From the NCBI GenBank assembly GCA_038502055.1, contig JAXRKN010000043.1:5208001-5272000 (forward strand): DNA of 64,000 nucleotides, in the 5' to 3' direction. The stretch comes from Tanytarsus gracilentus (taxonomy: Eukaryota > Arthropoda > Insecta > Diptera > Chironomidae). Numbering within the stretch: position 1 is the stretch's first letter; every line of letters begins with the position of its first letter. The translations under genes were made by a program, and so were the position numbers. Positions 38,478 through 50,876 of this stretch are shown here, piece after piece. The notes under the pieces are model-generated. The model was not told the DNA's origin. It did no database searches and was given only the letters and a program-made list of their open reading frames with translations.

Positions 38478-40988
38478 ATGGAATTTAATATTAAATAAAT
38501 TCCTCTAAATCGTTGAATAATTATTTTTTATGCAATTTTATTCAGAAACTTTTTACATAATTTTCTCATTATATATTTTCGTCTAGTCTTATTTAAAGAA
38601 ACGCCTTCGCAGACTCTATTGAACTTTCACAATGCAAATTTTCAACACTGTCGCTATTTAAAGAAAATTTAATATAATAACGAAGAAACTTCTAATTATA
38701 ATCGCATACATATTATTTCTCTCAACTTTATATTTTAAGCAGCGACACCAACGCTTCGAACTCATTTGCATGGTGAAGTGAATTTTGTAGATAGAATTCT
38801 GAGAAAATAATTTATTAAATATTTGCACAACAAAGTTGTGAACGTAACGAAGCGCGTAGATATGGGAAGGAAATGGAAGAAAGAAGAAGAGGAAAAATAT
38901 TTAAATTTTCTTTCATGAATGTGAACTCGAGTTTCTGAAGCGAAAAGAGATATCGTTGCGTGTAGACAAACTCATGAATGGAGGAACTCGAGAACTTTGG
39001 GGAAAACCAGTGAAAGTGAATGAAACCTCATTCAGTGTCAATACTCACTGAAGAGGATAATGAATGTTAAAAAATTCTCTCTATTTTTTTTCTCGAGCTG
39101 ACAATACATATCAGAATAAAATGGATCGAGAAGCTTTACGGTTATTGAGTTAGAGTGAAATATTGAGGTGTTGCTCGCAAAATCCCTCCTCGAAGAGAGA
39201 GGGTTTCAACTTAGGTTTTCTCGATAGGAGTGCTCAGCATAACAATGATTACCATACAAAAGCTCACACACAAATCGAATGATTGAATGAAATTCAAGCT
39301 CCCCTCCGCTGTATTGTGCGTGAATTTATCGAATGCGAATGGAAAGGTTAAAAATCGAATTGTGTTCGTGGAAAAAAGAGCATGAACGCTTGAAAAAAGA
39401 AAAAATTCAATTTAATGGCGAAAAACAAAAAAGCATTTTCACACTCGAACTCACCGCGTCATGCACGCACTCAAAATACACAATATATGCTTTAAAAAGC
39501 TTCTTCCGTCTGTGCTTTTACGTGCGGAGATGCCAGGATATTGCGAAAAAGCCTATACCAATACTCCATAAGAGCGTTAGATGCGAAATAAATTTCAATT
39601 TTCCTCCTCAATCGGCTTGATTGAAGGGAAGAGAGAAAAATTTGAATGCGTGTGGAGGAAGTGCTTACGTTCTTATACATCATTTGTGGTGAATGTCAAA
39701 GAAGTTATCGAAATGGAATGAATATATTGAGTTGAAGTAGATAAACCTCTCTTTTTTACACCTAAATAAACATGTGCACGCTTCTAATCGCTCACTTGAA
39801 CTTTCTAATGAAATTTCTTAAAGGTTTTCGAGTGGAAGGGGAGGAAATAATAATATATGGGACTTGATAAGAGTTCGAAAGATTCTTGAGAACTTTCAAG
39901 GGAAGTCAACTTACGAATAGTTTTTGAAAAATTCAAGCTTCTAAAGATTAAAAATTCTTTTAATACTTTTTATGGAAAATAAAATAAAACTCCATCGCAG
40001 CATTTTTTTGCTTCACATCTTTAAGCACCACCATTGCATTGACGGCACGTGAAATCTTTCCCCCTCCCATTAAAGCATGTGGCAGAAGCCTTCATACGTG
40101 TGTATAAATATTTATTTACCATTCGTTTAGCTGAGAATACGAGAAAAAAGTTTATGAGCATTTCTGCCGAGCTGAAAGCTGTGATTCTATAATCTTTTGA
40201 TCCCGTCATACAAAGTTCGCTCTCTGCACGCGTGTGAAAAACAAACTGTATAGGAAAATCCAATATTAATTTTATTTTCTTATCTCTCTCTCTCTTCCGT
40301 AGACTTTTCTAGGTAGACTCGATACTAGTGAAAAGCAAGCAACTTGTGTATAGAATTTCTAGTACAAAACGAATTTTAAGACAAATAGCAGAAGAAGAAA
40401 AATAAGAAGAGAAAGAAGAAGTTTCTCAGTTTTCCTCAGTTTCATCTATGTGTGTGTGTAATTTGTATTCATTTGAGAGTAGAAAATCGACGGAGTTATA
40501 AAAGCCAACAAATCAAAGCAACCTAAAAAGAAAGAGAAAATTCCGCAAGCTATTTTGTATCTGTTCATTCAACAGCTCCCTGAGTCCTAACGTGGATAAT
40601 TCAATTCGCTGTGCAAACCCCCCTCGCTTACATTTTTCATTCTCCTCTCCAGTCGAGCGCGGTTTGTCAATAGAAGAAAATACGAAAGTGAATTAAAACC
40701 ATCGGACATCAGAAGCAGGAAAAATTTAATCATTTAACGAAAGGAAAATCCTTTTTTTATTGGAGACGGAAATTAAATTACGACTTTTGTCCACTTCTAC
40801 GCGAAAAAAATCCATTTTATCTCTCTCACCCACTCTGTCACAGTCAGCAAAAGCAGTTGGCGTTATCCGCTTATTTGATTACCGGACAGAGCGAAAATAG
40901 CGACATAGAGAATTTAAAGCGAGACACGAGGACAAAAGCGATAAAAGTGGCTGCGAAGGACGAAAATAAAAGATGATGCAGCAAAATA
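38478..40988 (+). other. Upstream region / putative 5' UTR of phospholipase C epsilon
   Basis: No coding exon recognised. The last ~700 bp before the first ATG is purine-rich (GAAGAAGAAAAATAAGAAGAG near 40393) and has short CT-rich tracts. An in-frame stop just before 40989 supports that ATG as the start of this exon's reading frame. Transcription start is not determinable by eye. Confidence 0.4.
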
Positions 40989-43900
40989 ATGCGTGAAGCC
41001 TTCCCTCCGAGTCTTCCAAACAACAGTTCTGGAATTGAAAATAATAACAATAATAATCATACCAATCACACGTCAGCAGCAGCATTAACTAGCAATAATT
41101 GTCATAAAGGAAAAGATTTAAATATTGATCGAAACAATGAAATTACCAGAGATATTCCAATCCAGGAGACAGAAAAGATTTGCTTTGATAGTGATGAAGG
41201 TGAGCATTGAGTGTCACTTAAGAAATTTTTATTTTTATTTTCAATGAAAAAAGTTTGAATTTTTTGAACACTCGAACCATATTGAAATACCACACCTTCC
41301 ACAGCCTTAACAAATATGAAAAAATTTGAGCTCACATTACACATAAAGTTCACATGTCGACCAAATTTGTTTTATTACCATCATTTCCACGTGCGGACAG
41401 CCGAGCTGAAATTTGTTCAGCACAAAAAATAATTTACAAACTTGTTCGCACATGGCATAATCCGATTACCATAATAAATTATATCTCCATGAATATGCAA
41501 AAAAAAGGTTGATTATCACTAAGATATATTTTTGTTTTTCTTCTTATTCTCACACATATGTGCTCCACATGCTCACCATTCTGATGGATTTTCAATTCCC
41601 CTACAAATCGATTCATTTCCATTTTGCCAATAACAAAATCATCTCAACTTGTGTGTGGGTGGCATCCAACACCTTTCTGATAAATTGAAAATTTTGATCA
41701 TGAAATGCCTTTGACGATGTCTGGACGCTGGGTTGAATGAATGCCAAATTTAACGATGAAACAATTATATAGCGGCGAACCTCATAGCATCACTCAAAAG
41801 CACCGCTCCATTTTCCAGTGACTTGGAAGAGTTGCAGAACATCTTGCATTTTCCGGAGGAGGTTGCTCTAAGGCTAACTGATGCCGAGTTTCAATTGTAT
41901 TATCAGGTGAGGAAAATCTTGAAAATAAAAATAAATTTTTTTTTGCACAATAAAAAATTTGTCTACGTCACTTCTGTATGGTTCTATTGAAAAACTTTTA
42001 TGTACTCCATTTAATGTTTCGCCATAAAAGTCATTATTTTTTACTTTCTTATTCTTCACCTCGCTCAATGGCACGTTGGCTGCCATAAATGCTGTAAACA
42101 CAAAAAAAAGTCTTCTTTCGGAATGAAAGGAAAATTTATTAGAAATTTTCGTGCACTTGAAAAGAAAGTTATGATATTAATGGTCTTTTTTCTCTCACAC
42201 ATGTATTTTTTTTATGACATCGATTCATCATCGGCCAATTGTTGATGCCATCCTCGAGAAGACTTCAGTTGCTGATTTTATTATCGAGTCAATTTATGAT
42301 TTACAAGGGAAGGTCAACGATGAACGAGTAAATTCGCCGATAAAGAATCTTCGGAAACGATTCGATGACGTGTCATCATGGACGACTTACATTGTCCTTT
42401 CACAATTATTGCCCGACGAGAGAAGGGCCGCATTTGGGTGTCTGCTTCGCGTTGCCATATCATGTTGGAACATTGGCAACTTTATTGGAGCGAAAGAAAT
42501 CATTACAGGGCTTAGGTAAATAGTGATTAATATGTTCAAAGTGAGGTGTTCAAAGAAAAAAAAGAGAGTGGACTGAGTGCAGGGGTTTCAATCAGCCTTC
42601 GGTAGGAATATTGGGATATCTTTTTTTCCCATAAAATCTGTAGGCCGATTGGAAACTACTTGCCTTCGGTTACGCAATATCATCATCAATCAAGAAGAGT
42701 GATTGAGGGATCTGCTGATGCTGCTGCTGCTGCGTGTACCTATATATAATAAAATTTATTTGTAACGACACCGGAGAGTGCCTTTCATCGGATATAGAAA
42801 TAATTTGATTTTCTCTCTTTTTCTTCCGTTAGGTTTCTACAAAACAAATCGTTTTGGCCGTCAATTACGGAAAACAAGAGGATTTCCTGCTACGATTTTC
42901 TTTGTTCAGCATTCGACTCGGCGGTTTATGAAAAAAACCTAGGTCGAGCACTCGAACTGCCGACATGTCGTGTTATACCGTATTTTAAGTTCTATCTCGA
43001 TAAATTGAAAATCGCCTTATCATCATCAAAGTCATTCTCGTTCACGTCGGGCTCAATTGAGGAAATTTGTGCGAAGGTAATTTCGGCTGTAAGTGCATAA
43101 TCGTCTAAATTGCTTAAATTTAAATAACATCTAATACGAATTGCGTAATTTGAGTCATTATAAATTTTGCCGCGGCAACAAGTGATTATGACTCGGCACA
43201 CACGATCGTGTATACAAACTGATTATAAATATATGCTATGTCATTGATACCATAACGATGCTTATGGGAGTAAAATTTTTATTTCAGCTGCGAACGCGCG
43301 AAAAAATTCCCGACATGGAATGCATGGAGCAGATTGAAATCATAAAGAGTGAAATTGACTTATTTTTAGAGCATCATCACGCATTATGTCAACAAACATC
43401 GCCTAGTTTATACGATTTTTTGAGGTAATTTAATCGCACACCGATCTCCTCATTTTTCTTTTTTTCTCGCTCACATTAACCTTTAAATCTGAATTGATTG
43501 ACGCGAGTCAATGACTAAAGGCGTAATAATAAATTTATCATCAATTGTGTTTTTTCTCTCCCTTCAACATTGTTTTTTTCATCGCCATTAAATCGACCAT
43601 CACTCACTCAGACAAGCATCGAATACACCTAGACAATTAGACAATGAATTGAATCAAATATTACATGAAGCGGACGAGGATTACGAATTAGAAATTGGAA
43701 ATTATAACCCAGTACAAACGTTATTTAATGATCATGGAATTAGCTTAATTTCGTTATCATCAACTGACTACAATAAAATTGACCCTCATCTGATGCAGGT
43801 ATTTTGAACTCTTTACTTTTGTCTCAACGGAATTTCAAGCTTTAAATATTCCATAAATAACTTAATTCCATAATTCTTGTAACTCAATCAACTCTCTCTA

Positions 43901-46900
43901 ATGTTATAAATTCAAACAATCTTGGATGAGTTTAAAATTCGCTTGAAAACTCACATGTAAATATTATCCGACGTGTGAGAGATGTAAAAGAGCTTTGGGA
44001 AATCATTTTCATATCACACACAAGGCGTAAATGAGTTCCCACAATAAATTTTTCTCTGTCTCATGACATACACACACAAATTTATGTTGATACATTTATT
44101 CAGATACTGCATCATGGAACAACTGCTGTTTTATGGGAGCCAGATACACAGACAGGTTCATCGTATGTTTATTTTCGCTTGGAACGATGCTGCTCGATAG
44201 TCTCGTGGCAGAGACCTGCATGGCGTCGCATTAAATCTCAAATGGATTTTAACGTTGCAATCAATCCCGAGGAGAATGTCGTGCCACGCATTGTCTCGAA
44301 GCCTGTCTATAACAGTACGGATATTGATGGAATTTTCCATACGCTCGATGAGGGCATCCTTGACTTGGCAACTGTCAAGGACATTTCAATGGGCTCGCGT
44401 AATCAGGGTGAGGAGAATTTTATTGAATTTTTTTTTATTGACAGCAGACGGTAATTAAATTTTTTTCTTTCCTCCTCTGAAGATTACAATCAGGATATTC
44501 TGGCGGCTGGCCGACGTTATGGACTGACGCATGTCGAAAGTTGCGTGTCAGTCTTATATGGAACGTCATTGAACGAGAATCGAATTCTCTGCATTCTCTG
44601 CCCTCCGATGTTAGCTAGGTGAGTGAACTGTAATTGATTAATTTCAGAGGCTTTTAATGAGGGAGTTGGTATCTTTTTATATCATGTCCATTATCGTTTA
44701 ATCTTCTACAGATTATGGTACGTTGGCTTGACATGTATGTTGCGTGGTATAAGAAAACAAATGAGTCTCGTTGATCGATCGATGCTGTGGCTTAAAGAGC
44801 TCTACATTCAACTCTATTATGAAAATGGCTCAACTGAACCGCTCGCGTCAGATTCGATAAGAGTATGCGGAGAATTTTTCGCTTTCTAAAATTTACTAAA
44901 TTTAAAATTCTATTTAGGCTTTCGGTGGTGCCGACTATTCATTCCTTTCAACCACAACATCGACACCCGATTCAGTTCATAGCATTCGAAGAGATTTAAC
45001 TCAGCAACAGCTTTATCAGAACCAGTCTTCAAATCAACAATCGACACTCAATTCATCGTCGTCATCGAGTGGAATGAAGAAGAAAAAATCTGTGGTTAAT
45101 TTATTCACATGCGGTCAACCGCAACAATCATCGCCAAGTTCATCTCCAACGAATACAATTTCGTTACAGCATTCTCAGCAAAATCAAATGTCGATGCTTC
45201 AGTACTCGACAATTCCTTCATCTCTATGTGATACAACCCCTCCCTCAGCATCTAGCAACAACATTTCGTCGTCTAAACATTTTAGTGCGTTTAACAACAT
45301 ATCATTTGATACTAATTTAGATTTTCTATCATTTGTCTCCTTATATCGCTCATTTAGGTAATTAGCAATTTGCTTTTTTTTCATGAAACAAAAAAAGGTT
45401 AATTTTATGGTTCTTTTACATGCTCTCTCTATCTCACATAAACAGTTTAATTGCACGAAAAGATTTACGTGATATATTTGACCAATTATCAGTAACTAGA
45501 AAGAATAAAATAACGTTAAATAGTGATAAGAGCCGAAGTGCACCTGAATTATTCCAAGAGAAACCCGAGAGGAAGAAAATAGGTAAGCGATGTTGGCATG
45601 GAGAAGCTTCTCGACTAATTATAAGTCATTGTTCACTCAGCATGATGTTAATTAGCGATAATTACGACGAATTCCTATGAACTCATCAATCTCACCATGT
45701 CCCACTCTCTTTTCATCTCCATAGGATTACTGACGCGTAACAACTCTTTGGATTTTGAGCTCTCGCATGCGAAGATATCGCAGAAGAAATTGTTCCATAC
45801 GATTATTCGAAATTTTGGTTATTGCGGCAACTATAGTCCACTAACTGCCATGCAAATATCGTCGGGAGATCCATCGCTAACATCGAGCAATACTCAAGTC
45901 ATCACTCTCGATACGTTTAAAAAGTTTCTCGAAACGCGGCAAATTGAGAGCAAAACTGAGGCGGAAATTAAAAAGATTATCGAGGTAATTTTCATGATTC
46001 GAGTCCTCCGCATGGGTTGAAGGGAAATTAGAATTATTATAGCGAGAGTGTGTCGAAAATATTTTTCAATCTCGATTTTTCCACAAAATTGTCCTTGAGT
46101 GAATCCTCTCTCATAAAAAGCACATCCAATCAATCTCAATTTGAAAATATTTTTAGTAATTGACAATTGTCAATTTTTTTACATTAAATGTAGCGGCACG
46201 AGCCGGATCCTAACCTTCGAACGGAAAATATGTTGAGCTTCGAGGGGTTCTCGCGCTATTTGATGGATAAGGACAATTATGCAACGACAAAGACCGTTTG
46301 TCCCTCGAAATTGGCCACCGAGCAAATGAACATGAATTTGCCATTGTCGCATTACTTCATCGCCACCTCGCACAACACGTATTTGACGGGCCATCAATTG
46401 AAGGGCGAGAGCTCGGTCGAGCTTTATAATCAAGTGCTGTTGACGGGATGCCGATGCATAGAATTAGATTGCTGGGACGGGGATGATGGATATCCTATCA
46501 TCTATCATGGACACACATTTACATCGAAAATTCCATTTCGTGCTGTTGTCGATGCCATCAATAAATCGGCTTTCATTGCCAGCCCATATCCCGTTATTTT
46601 ATCAATTGAAAATCATTGTTCTATGCAACAGCAAGTTCGAATGGCGCAAATTTTTCAGGTACAATTAATTTCTGATTATTTTTTAAACAAAAAAAAATGA
46701 TATAATTAAAAATGATATAATTGCATGAAAAAAGTCATGTACATCATCATGTAGAGATCCTTAAATAACCGGTTTTCACGATTTCGGTTTAACCGGTTTT
46801 AAAATGCTCATAACCGGTTTTCACCGGTTAACCGGTTATGAGTTTTTATCTAAATTTCTGAAAAAAAATTGTATATAAAACGAAAATTTATTAACTTAAG

Positions 46901-49900
46901 ACACTTAAAAACTAAATAACAAAGATTAATTTAACTTATATCTAAAATAACACTTCAGAAAGGCAATTGTATTGATGTCCTCATCTCCAAGTCTATTGCG
47001 AAGCTTGCTGACAAGACGATTTGCTTTCGAAAAACGACGACAAAAAATATTAAAAAACTACTATAGATTCACAATAATTACCGTAACTCTTTTCGTCTCA
47101 CATTGTCGAAAATCCAAAATTCACTGTAAAGAAACTGAATTGTGAAAGAGTGTAAAAGTATTGAATAAAACCAGGAATAAAACAAAACTTTTTTTACATG
47201 AGAAACGTAAAAGTTTTCTCATAAATAAAAACTTTTAGTGGACTTTTAGCACCTGTTTTTTCACAATACTAGTATTTGAAGATTAGTTTATTAAAATAAA
47301 CATAAAAACGGTTAAAAAATTGAAAATATTTATAAATTTAAATTGTAATTTTTCAATAAAATTAAAATAATTTCAAAAAACAGAAAAATTTATATTGATT
47401 TCAAAACCGGTTAACCGGAAGAAAAAATCGGTGAAACCGGTTATTATAAGTTTCGGTGAAAACCGGTTATAACCGAACCGGTGAAAACCGTGAGGATCTC
47501 TATGTACATGCCACATTTAATTATGCTCAAAACACGCTTCATTAATTTCACTCCTTTTTTTGTTGTCACGTTGCATTAAAGACCACATTTGGCGAGAAAT
47601 TAGTGACGAAATTCATGTTTGACAACGATTATACCGATGAGCCATATTTGCCAGCTCCGGAGCAGCTAAAGCATAAAATAATTATCAAGAACAAGAAGAT
47701 ACTTGTGGATGTGCCGGTTGGAATCAGTTCACCGAGGTAATTACACCGCTCGCGTCGCTTTTGTTTGGAATATTAAATTATTAATTAAGCACTTAATTCT
47801 CTCTTTCCTGTCACATTGTCATTATGTAGGAGTCCTTATATGCGACATCAGAGCAATTTGAGCGGTCGCGCAAGCTCCATCATATCGAATAGCTCGGCCG
47901 GGTCATTGAACGAGGACTTTGAGGATAGCGACTATGAGGATGACGACGATATTGATAATTTCGATGATAAAACCTACAACATTTGGGGTTCAGCAATCGA
48001 TGACAAATATACGCGGCATAGCATCACCTCATTTACTGCAAATGTCCGTAAACTCGAGATGGAAGAGCGTTCTAAAAAGAGAAGCAATCAAATTGCCCGC
48101 GAACTCTCCGATCTCGTGACTTATGTGCAAGCGATTAAATTTCGAGGTTTAAATCCATGGATACACTTCAATTCGAATCAACGAAATGGAACTGGCACAC
48201 CATCGGGAGCTCTCAGTGCCTCGTCGTCAACCACAATTGTGACGTCATCGACATCCACCATAACCTCGACGACATCAAACATGAGCTCTAACATTAAAAT
48301 CTTTACAACGGGCGACATCAATGAAACGGAGTCAAACACATCGGGTGAACAGGAGACGACATCATATCAATATAGCGGTGGCAGTAATAATAATGTAGTG
48401 CACAAAAAGTACCCGCTTGCGAACGTAAATCATCCGTGCTATCAGTGTGCGTCCATAAATGAAGCGAATGCTAAGAAGATTTGTCGGAAGCATCCACTCG
48501 CCGTGATTGCACATACGGAAACGCAACTCATACGAACATATCCAGCCGGGCTCCGCATAGACTCATCGAATTTTAATCCCGTATTCTTTTGGAGTTTCGG
48601 AATGCAAATGGTCGCGCTTAATTATCAGACCGAAGACTTACCAATGCACATAAATCGTGCGATGTTTGAGCAGACGAATAATTACGGCTACGTATGCAAG
48701 CCGAGCATCATGTGGGATCGATCACATCTCATGTATCGACGCTTTAATTCGCTCGATAAAGAGTTCGATGGCTTGCATACGACGCAAATTGTTATTAATG
48801 TTGTCAGCGGACAATATTTGAACCAAAATAATTTGTTATCTAGTCCCTATATTGAAATAGAAATAATTGGCATACCCGGTGATTGTTGTAAACGTAAAAC
48901 GAAAGCAATAAGTCGAAATTCATTCAATCCCATTTGGAACGAGACATTTTATTTTCGCGTTAATTTCATCGATTTAGCTTTTATTCGTTTTGCCGTTTAT
49001 GATTCCGATGGCGGCTTTATGCTTGCACAACGTGTCATGTCCATTAAATCATTGCGCTCCGGCTATCGGCATTTATGTCTACGCTCGTCGACAAATCTTC
49101 TCCTCAATATGGCATCACTCTTTATCTATTCTCGCATCGAAGAGGAGTCATTCGATAGCTATGACGAGACAATGTTATCCGATCGAAGCAAGACAAACTT
49201 ATCGATTATGGAATCGAAATTGCTGAACAATCCATTGAGCATGAACGATAGTGATAAGGGAAAAAGGAAAACGTTTTTCCTCACCGTTTATGGTGTGTCG
49301 CCCGACGAGCCATATACGATATTGAAAGTTATTCAAGAGAGCACGACTAAAGATGTGCTGCAACAAGCTCTTATGAAGGGGGGAATTCCACTGGAAAATC
49401 TGAATGATTTTGTTCTTGTCGAAGAAGTTTATTCGTCGTGGGATAAAAAGGATCGTTTACAGCCACCAAAGCAGCGAATGCTCGATCCAAACGAGAAACC
49501 TCTGCAAGCTCAGGCCAAGTGGAAAGGTGAGGGTCGTTTTATATTGAAGAAAATCGGTGATGACCCGAGTAGTCGGGCATGGCTTAGTACGGTGCGAAGA
49601 GTGGGTGCTGCCTTAGATAGACAATCAGATTACATGACAATGGCTTTTGCGAAAGATAATCTCAAATCAGCTCAAATGACTGCAGTGCCACAGACGAACG
49701 ATAATCTGGCATTCATTGAGAATGTTGAACATTTTGTTGTATGCGTTTACAATGTTTCACCAGACATTCCATATGCGATGTTAAGAGTTCCACTAAAAGC
49801 AACAGCTCAAGATGTCCTCGCTCAAGCACTTCTCAAAGCGAGGCGTTTCGACAATCCAAATAATTTTGTGCTGCTCGAAGAGATTCAGCCAAATAATGCC

Positions 49901-50356
49901 AACACGCCTGTCCATCAGCGGATTATGCAGCAAGATGAAAATGTCTATAAGACACAAGCTAATTGGAAGACTCTCGGTCGCTTCATCATTCAAGAACGAA
50001 CACAATCGACCCCGTCAATATTGAGAAAAGTAAAGTCCATTGACAAGGGCAAAGGTCTCGGCATATCACGACCGTCAAAATTTCCCATACAATCGATGCT
50101 CTCCGATCCGACGACATCTCGTATCAAGACAAAGTCAGCAGAGGCGCATTCCGAAAGAAAGTCCAAGCATAAATACAGTCCCGATCAATTCGTAGACTAT
50201 CCATATTCAACGACGCAACACAATCATCACCACCACAGATCACACTATTCGGAAGGCGAAACATTAAGCGAGGAAGAGAGTAAAGATGATTTTTTATCGA
50301 CCATTACTCGACTTAAAAGAATGTCCATGAAAAAAATTAAGTCGTGGAAAAATTAA
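40989..50356 (+). CDS. PLCE1: Phospholipase C epsilon (RasGEF-PLC-C2-RA-RA)
   Basis: Fifteen coding exons: 40989-41199, 41788-41906, 42259-42515, 42833-43076, 43288-43424, 43612-43798, 44104-44407, 44483-44618, 44712-44862, 44918-45357, 45446-45582, 45725-45984, 46194-46658, 47582-47736 and 47830-50356; about 1909 aa. The enzyme hydrolyses PIP2 and links Ras-family GTPases to phosphoinositide signalling at membranes. Order: Asn-rich N-terminus; CDC25/RasGEF-like region (about 80-350); PH/EF-hand-like region; PLC-X (about 908-1060); acidic X-Y linker (DSDYEDDDDIDNF); PLC-Y (about 1158-1363); C2 (about 1385-1503); RA1 (about 1547-1648); RA2 (about 1706-1803). Catalytic His921 and His966 are 45 residues apart, as in PLC-delta1; calcium ligands Asn922, Glu951, Asp953 and Glu1000 are all present. 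It is shorter than the human protein at the N-terminus. The 5' edge of exon 3 is the weakest junction. Confidence 0.9.
41035..41065 (+). repeat. AAT/AAC trinucleotide repeat in PLC epsilon exon 1
   Basis: An imperfect trinucleotide run encoding a short polyasparagine stretch in the N-terminal low-complexity region of the protein. Confidence 0.7.
42711..42733 (+). repeat. (CTG)n microsatellite in a PLC epsilon intron
   Basis: Short run of CTG/ATG triplets in intron 3, about 100 bp upstream of the acceptor for exon 4. It is intronic and not translated. Confidence 0.7.
46752..47502 (-). mobile_element. Decayed hAT element in a PLC epsilon intron
   Basis: The 751-bp element starts TAGAGATCC and ends GGATCTCTA, with many subterminal AACCGGTT / ACCGGTGAAAACC motifs at both ends. 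It lies in the 923-bp intron between coding exons 13 and 14. The 8 bp on each side (TCATCATG and TGTACATG) match at only 5 positions, so the target duplication has decayed or been altered. The interior is AT-rich and carries a transposase remnant on the minus strand. A second copy's end forms the first 19 bases of the window. Confidence 0.8.
46926..47045 (-). pseudogene. hAT transposase C-terminal dimerisation domain remnant
   Basis: A 39-codon stretch ending in TAA translates to a segment containing RRFSKANRL and RNRLGDEDINTIAFLK, matching the conserved C-terminal end of hAT transposases (pattern: [LF]-S-x-A ... K-R-N-R-L ... D-E ... F-L). Immediately upstream in frame is a TAG stop, and no other part of the transposase is left. 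It is a fossil fragment that supports the hAT assignment of the surrounding element. Confidence 0.75.
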
Positions 50357-50876
50357 AAATTAAATTCCAATCATTTTTTTAAAAGAGAAATATGTTTCAC
50401 TATCTATTAAATGATTATAAGTTGAAATTATTTTACACACAGAAATTATACGCATTTAAATGAAGATGAAAAATTTATTAAAAAGAAGTATAGATAAGAT
50501 GAAAAGTTTTATTTCTCTCGCATGTTGATGTTGGTAAAAAAGCGCAGAAGAGAATTAAATTAAGAAAATCTTTACGATGATTTTTTTCTCTATAAGCATA
50601 TTTTTGTAATAATAAGAAGAAATTCTTTTAAAATGATGATACTTGATGATTATTAACAGTTTTTTGTGATTTCTAAAAGAAAAAATTTTGAAAAAAAATA
50701 AAGAAGTTGAAATAAAAATTCCTTTTAAAAATTTGAAATTTAAGAAAAATTTATTCTAGAGTTTATTCACATTTAGTTTTTCCGTTAGAAAAAAATTCAA
50801 ATTTCAACCGATTAAAAACCGCCGAAAAGTCTTTCCTCGAAAATTAGACGTAGTGAAAATTAAAAAATAAACAAAA
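50357..50876 (+). other. PLC epsilon 3' UTR and LRRC47 promoter interval
   Basis: 520 bp between two same-strand genes. AATAAA at 50697-50702, followed by another near 50711, is a good polyadenylation signal for PLC epsilon. The remaining ~170 bp must hold the LRRC47 promoter and 5' UTR; no clear core-promoter motif was identified. Confidence 0.55.

Noticed and set aside
37966..38479. Minus-strand ORFs with repeated TFWPIAW / DILANSM units, resembling repeat proteins
   Set aside because: They are translations of the 21-bp subrepeats (not a multiple that implies selection, simply 7 codons) in a foldback element; no start context, no conserved domain, and the ORFs run into unrelated AT-rich sequence.
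42214..42258. ORF extension MTSIHHRPIVDAIL upstream of PLC epsilon exon 3
   Set aside because: No AG acceptor lies between the upstream in-frame stop (42178) and 42258, so the extension would need a non-canonical splice site; kept only as a caveat in the findings.
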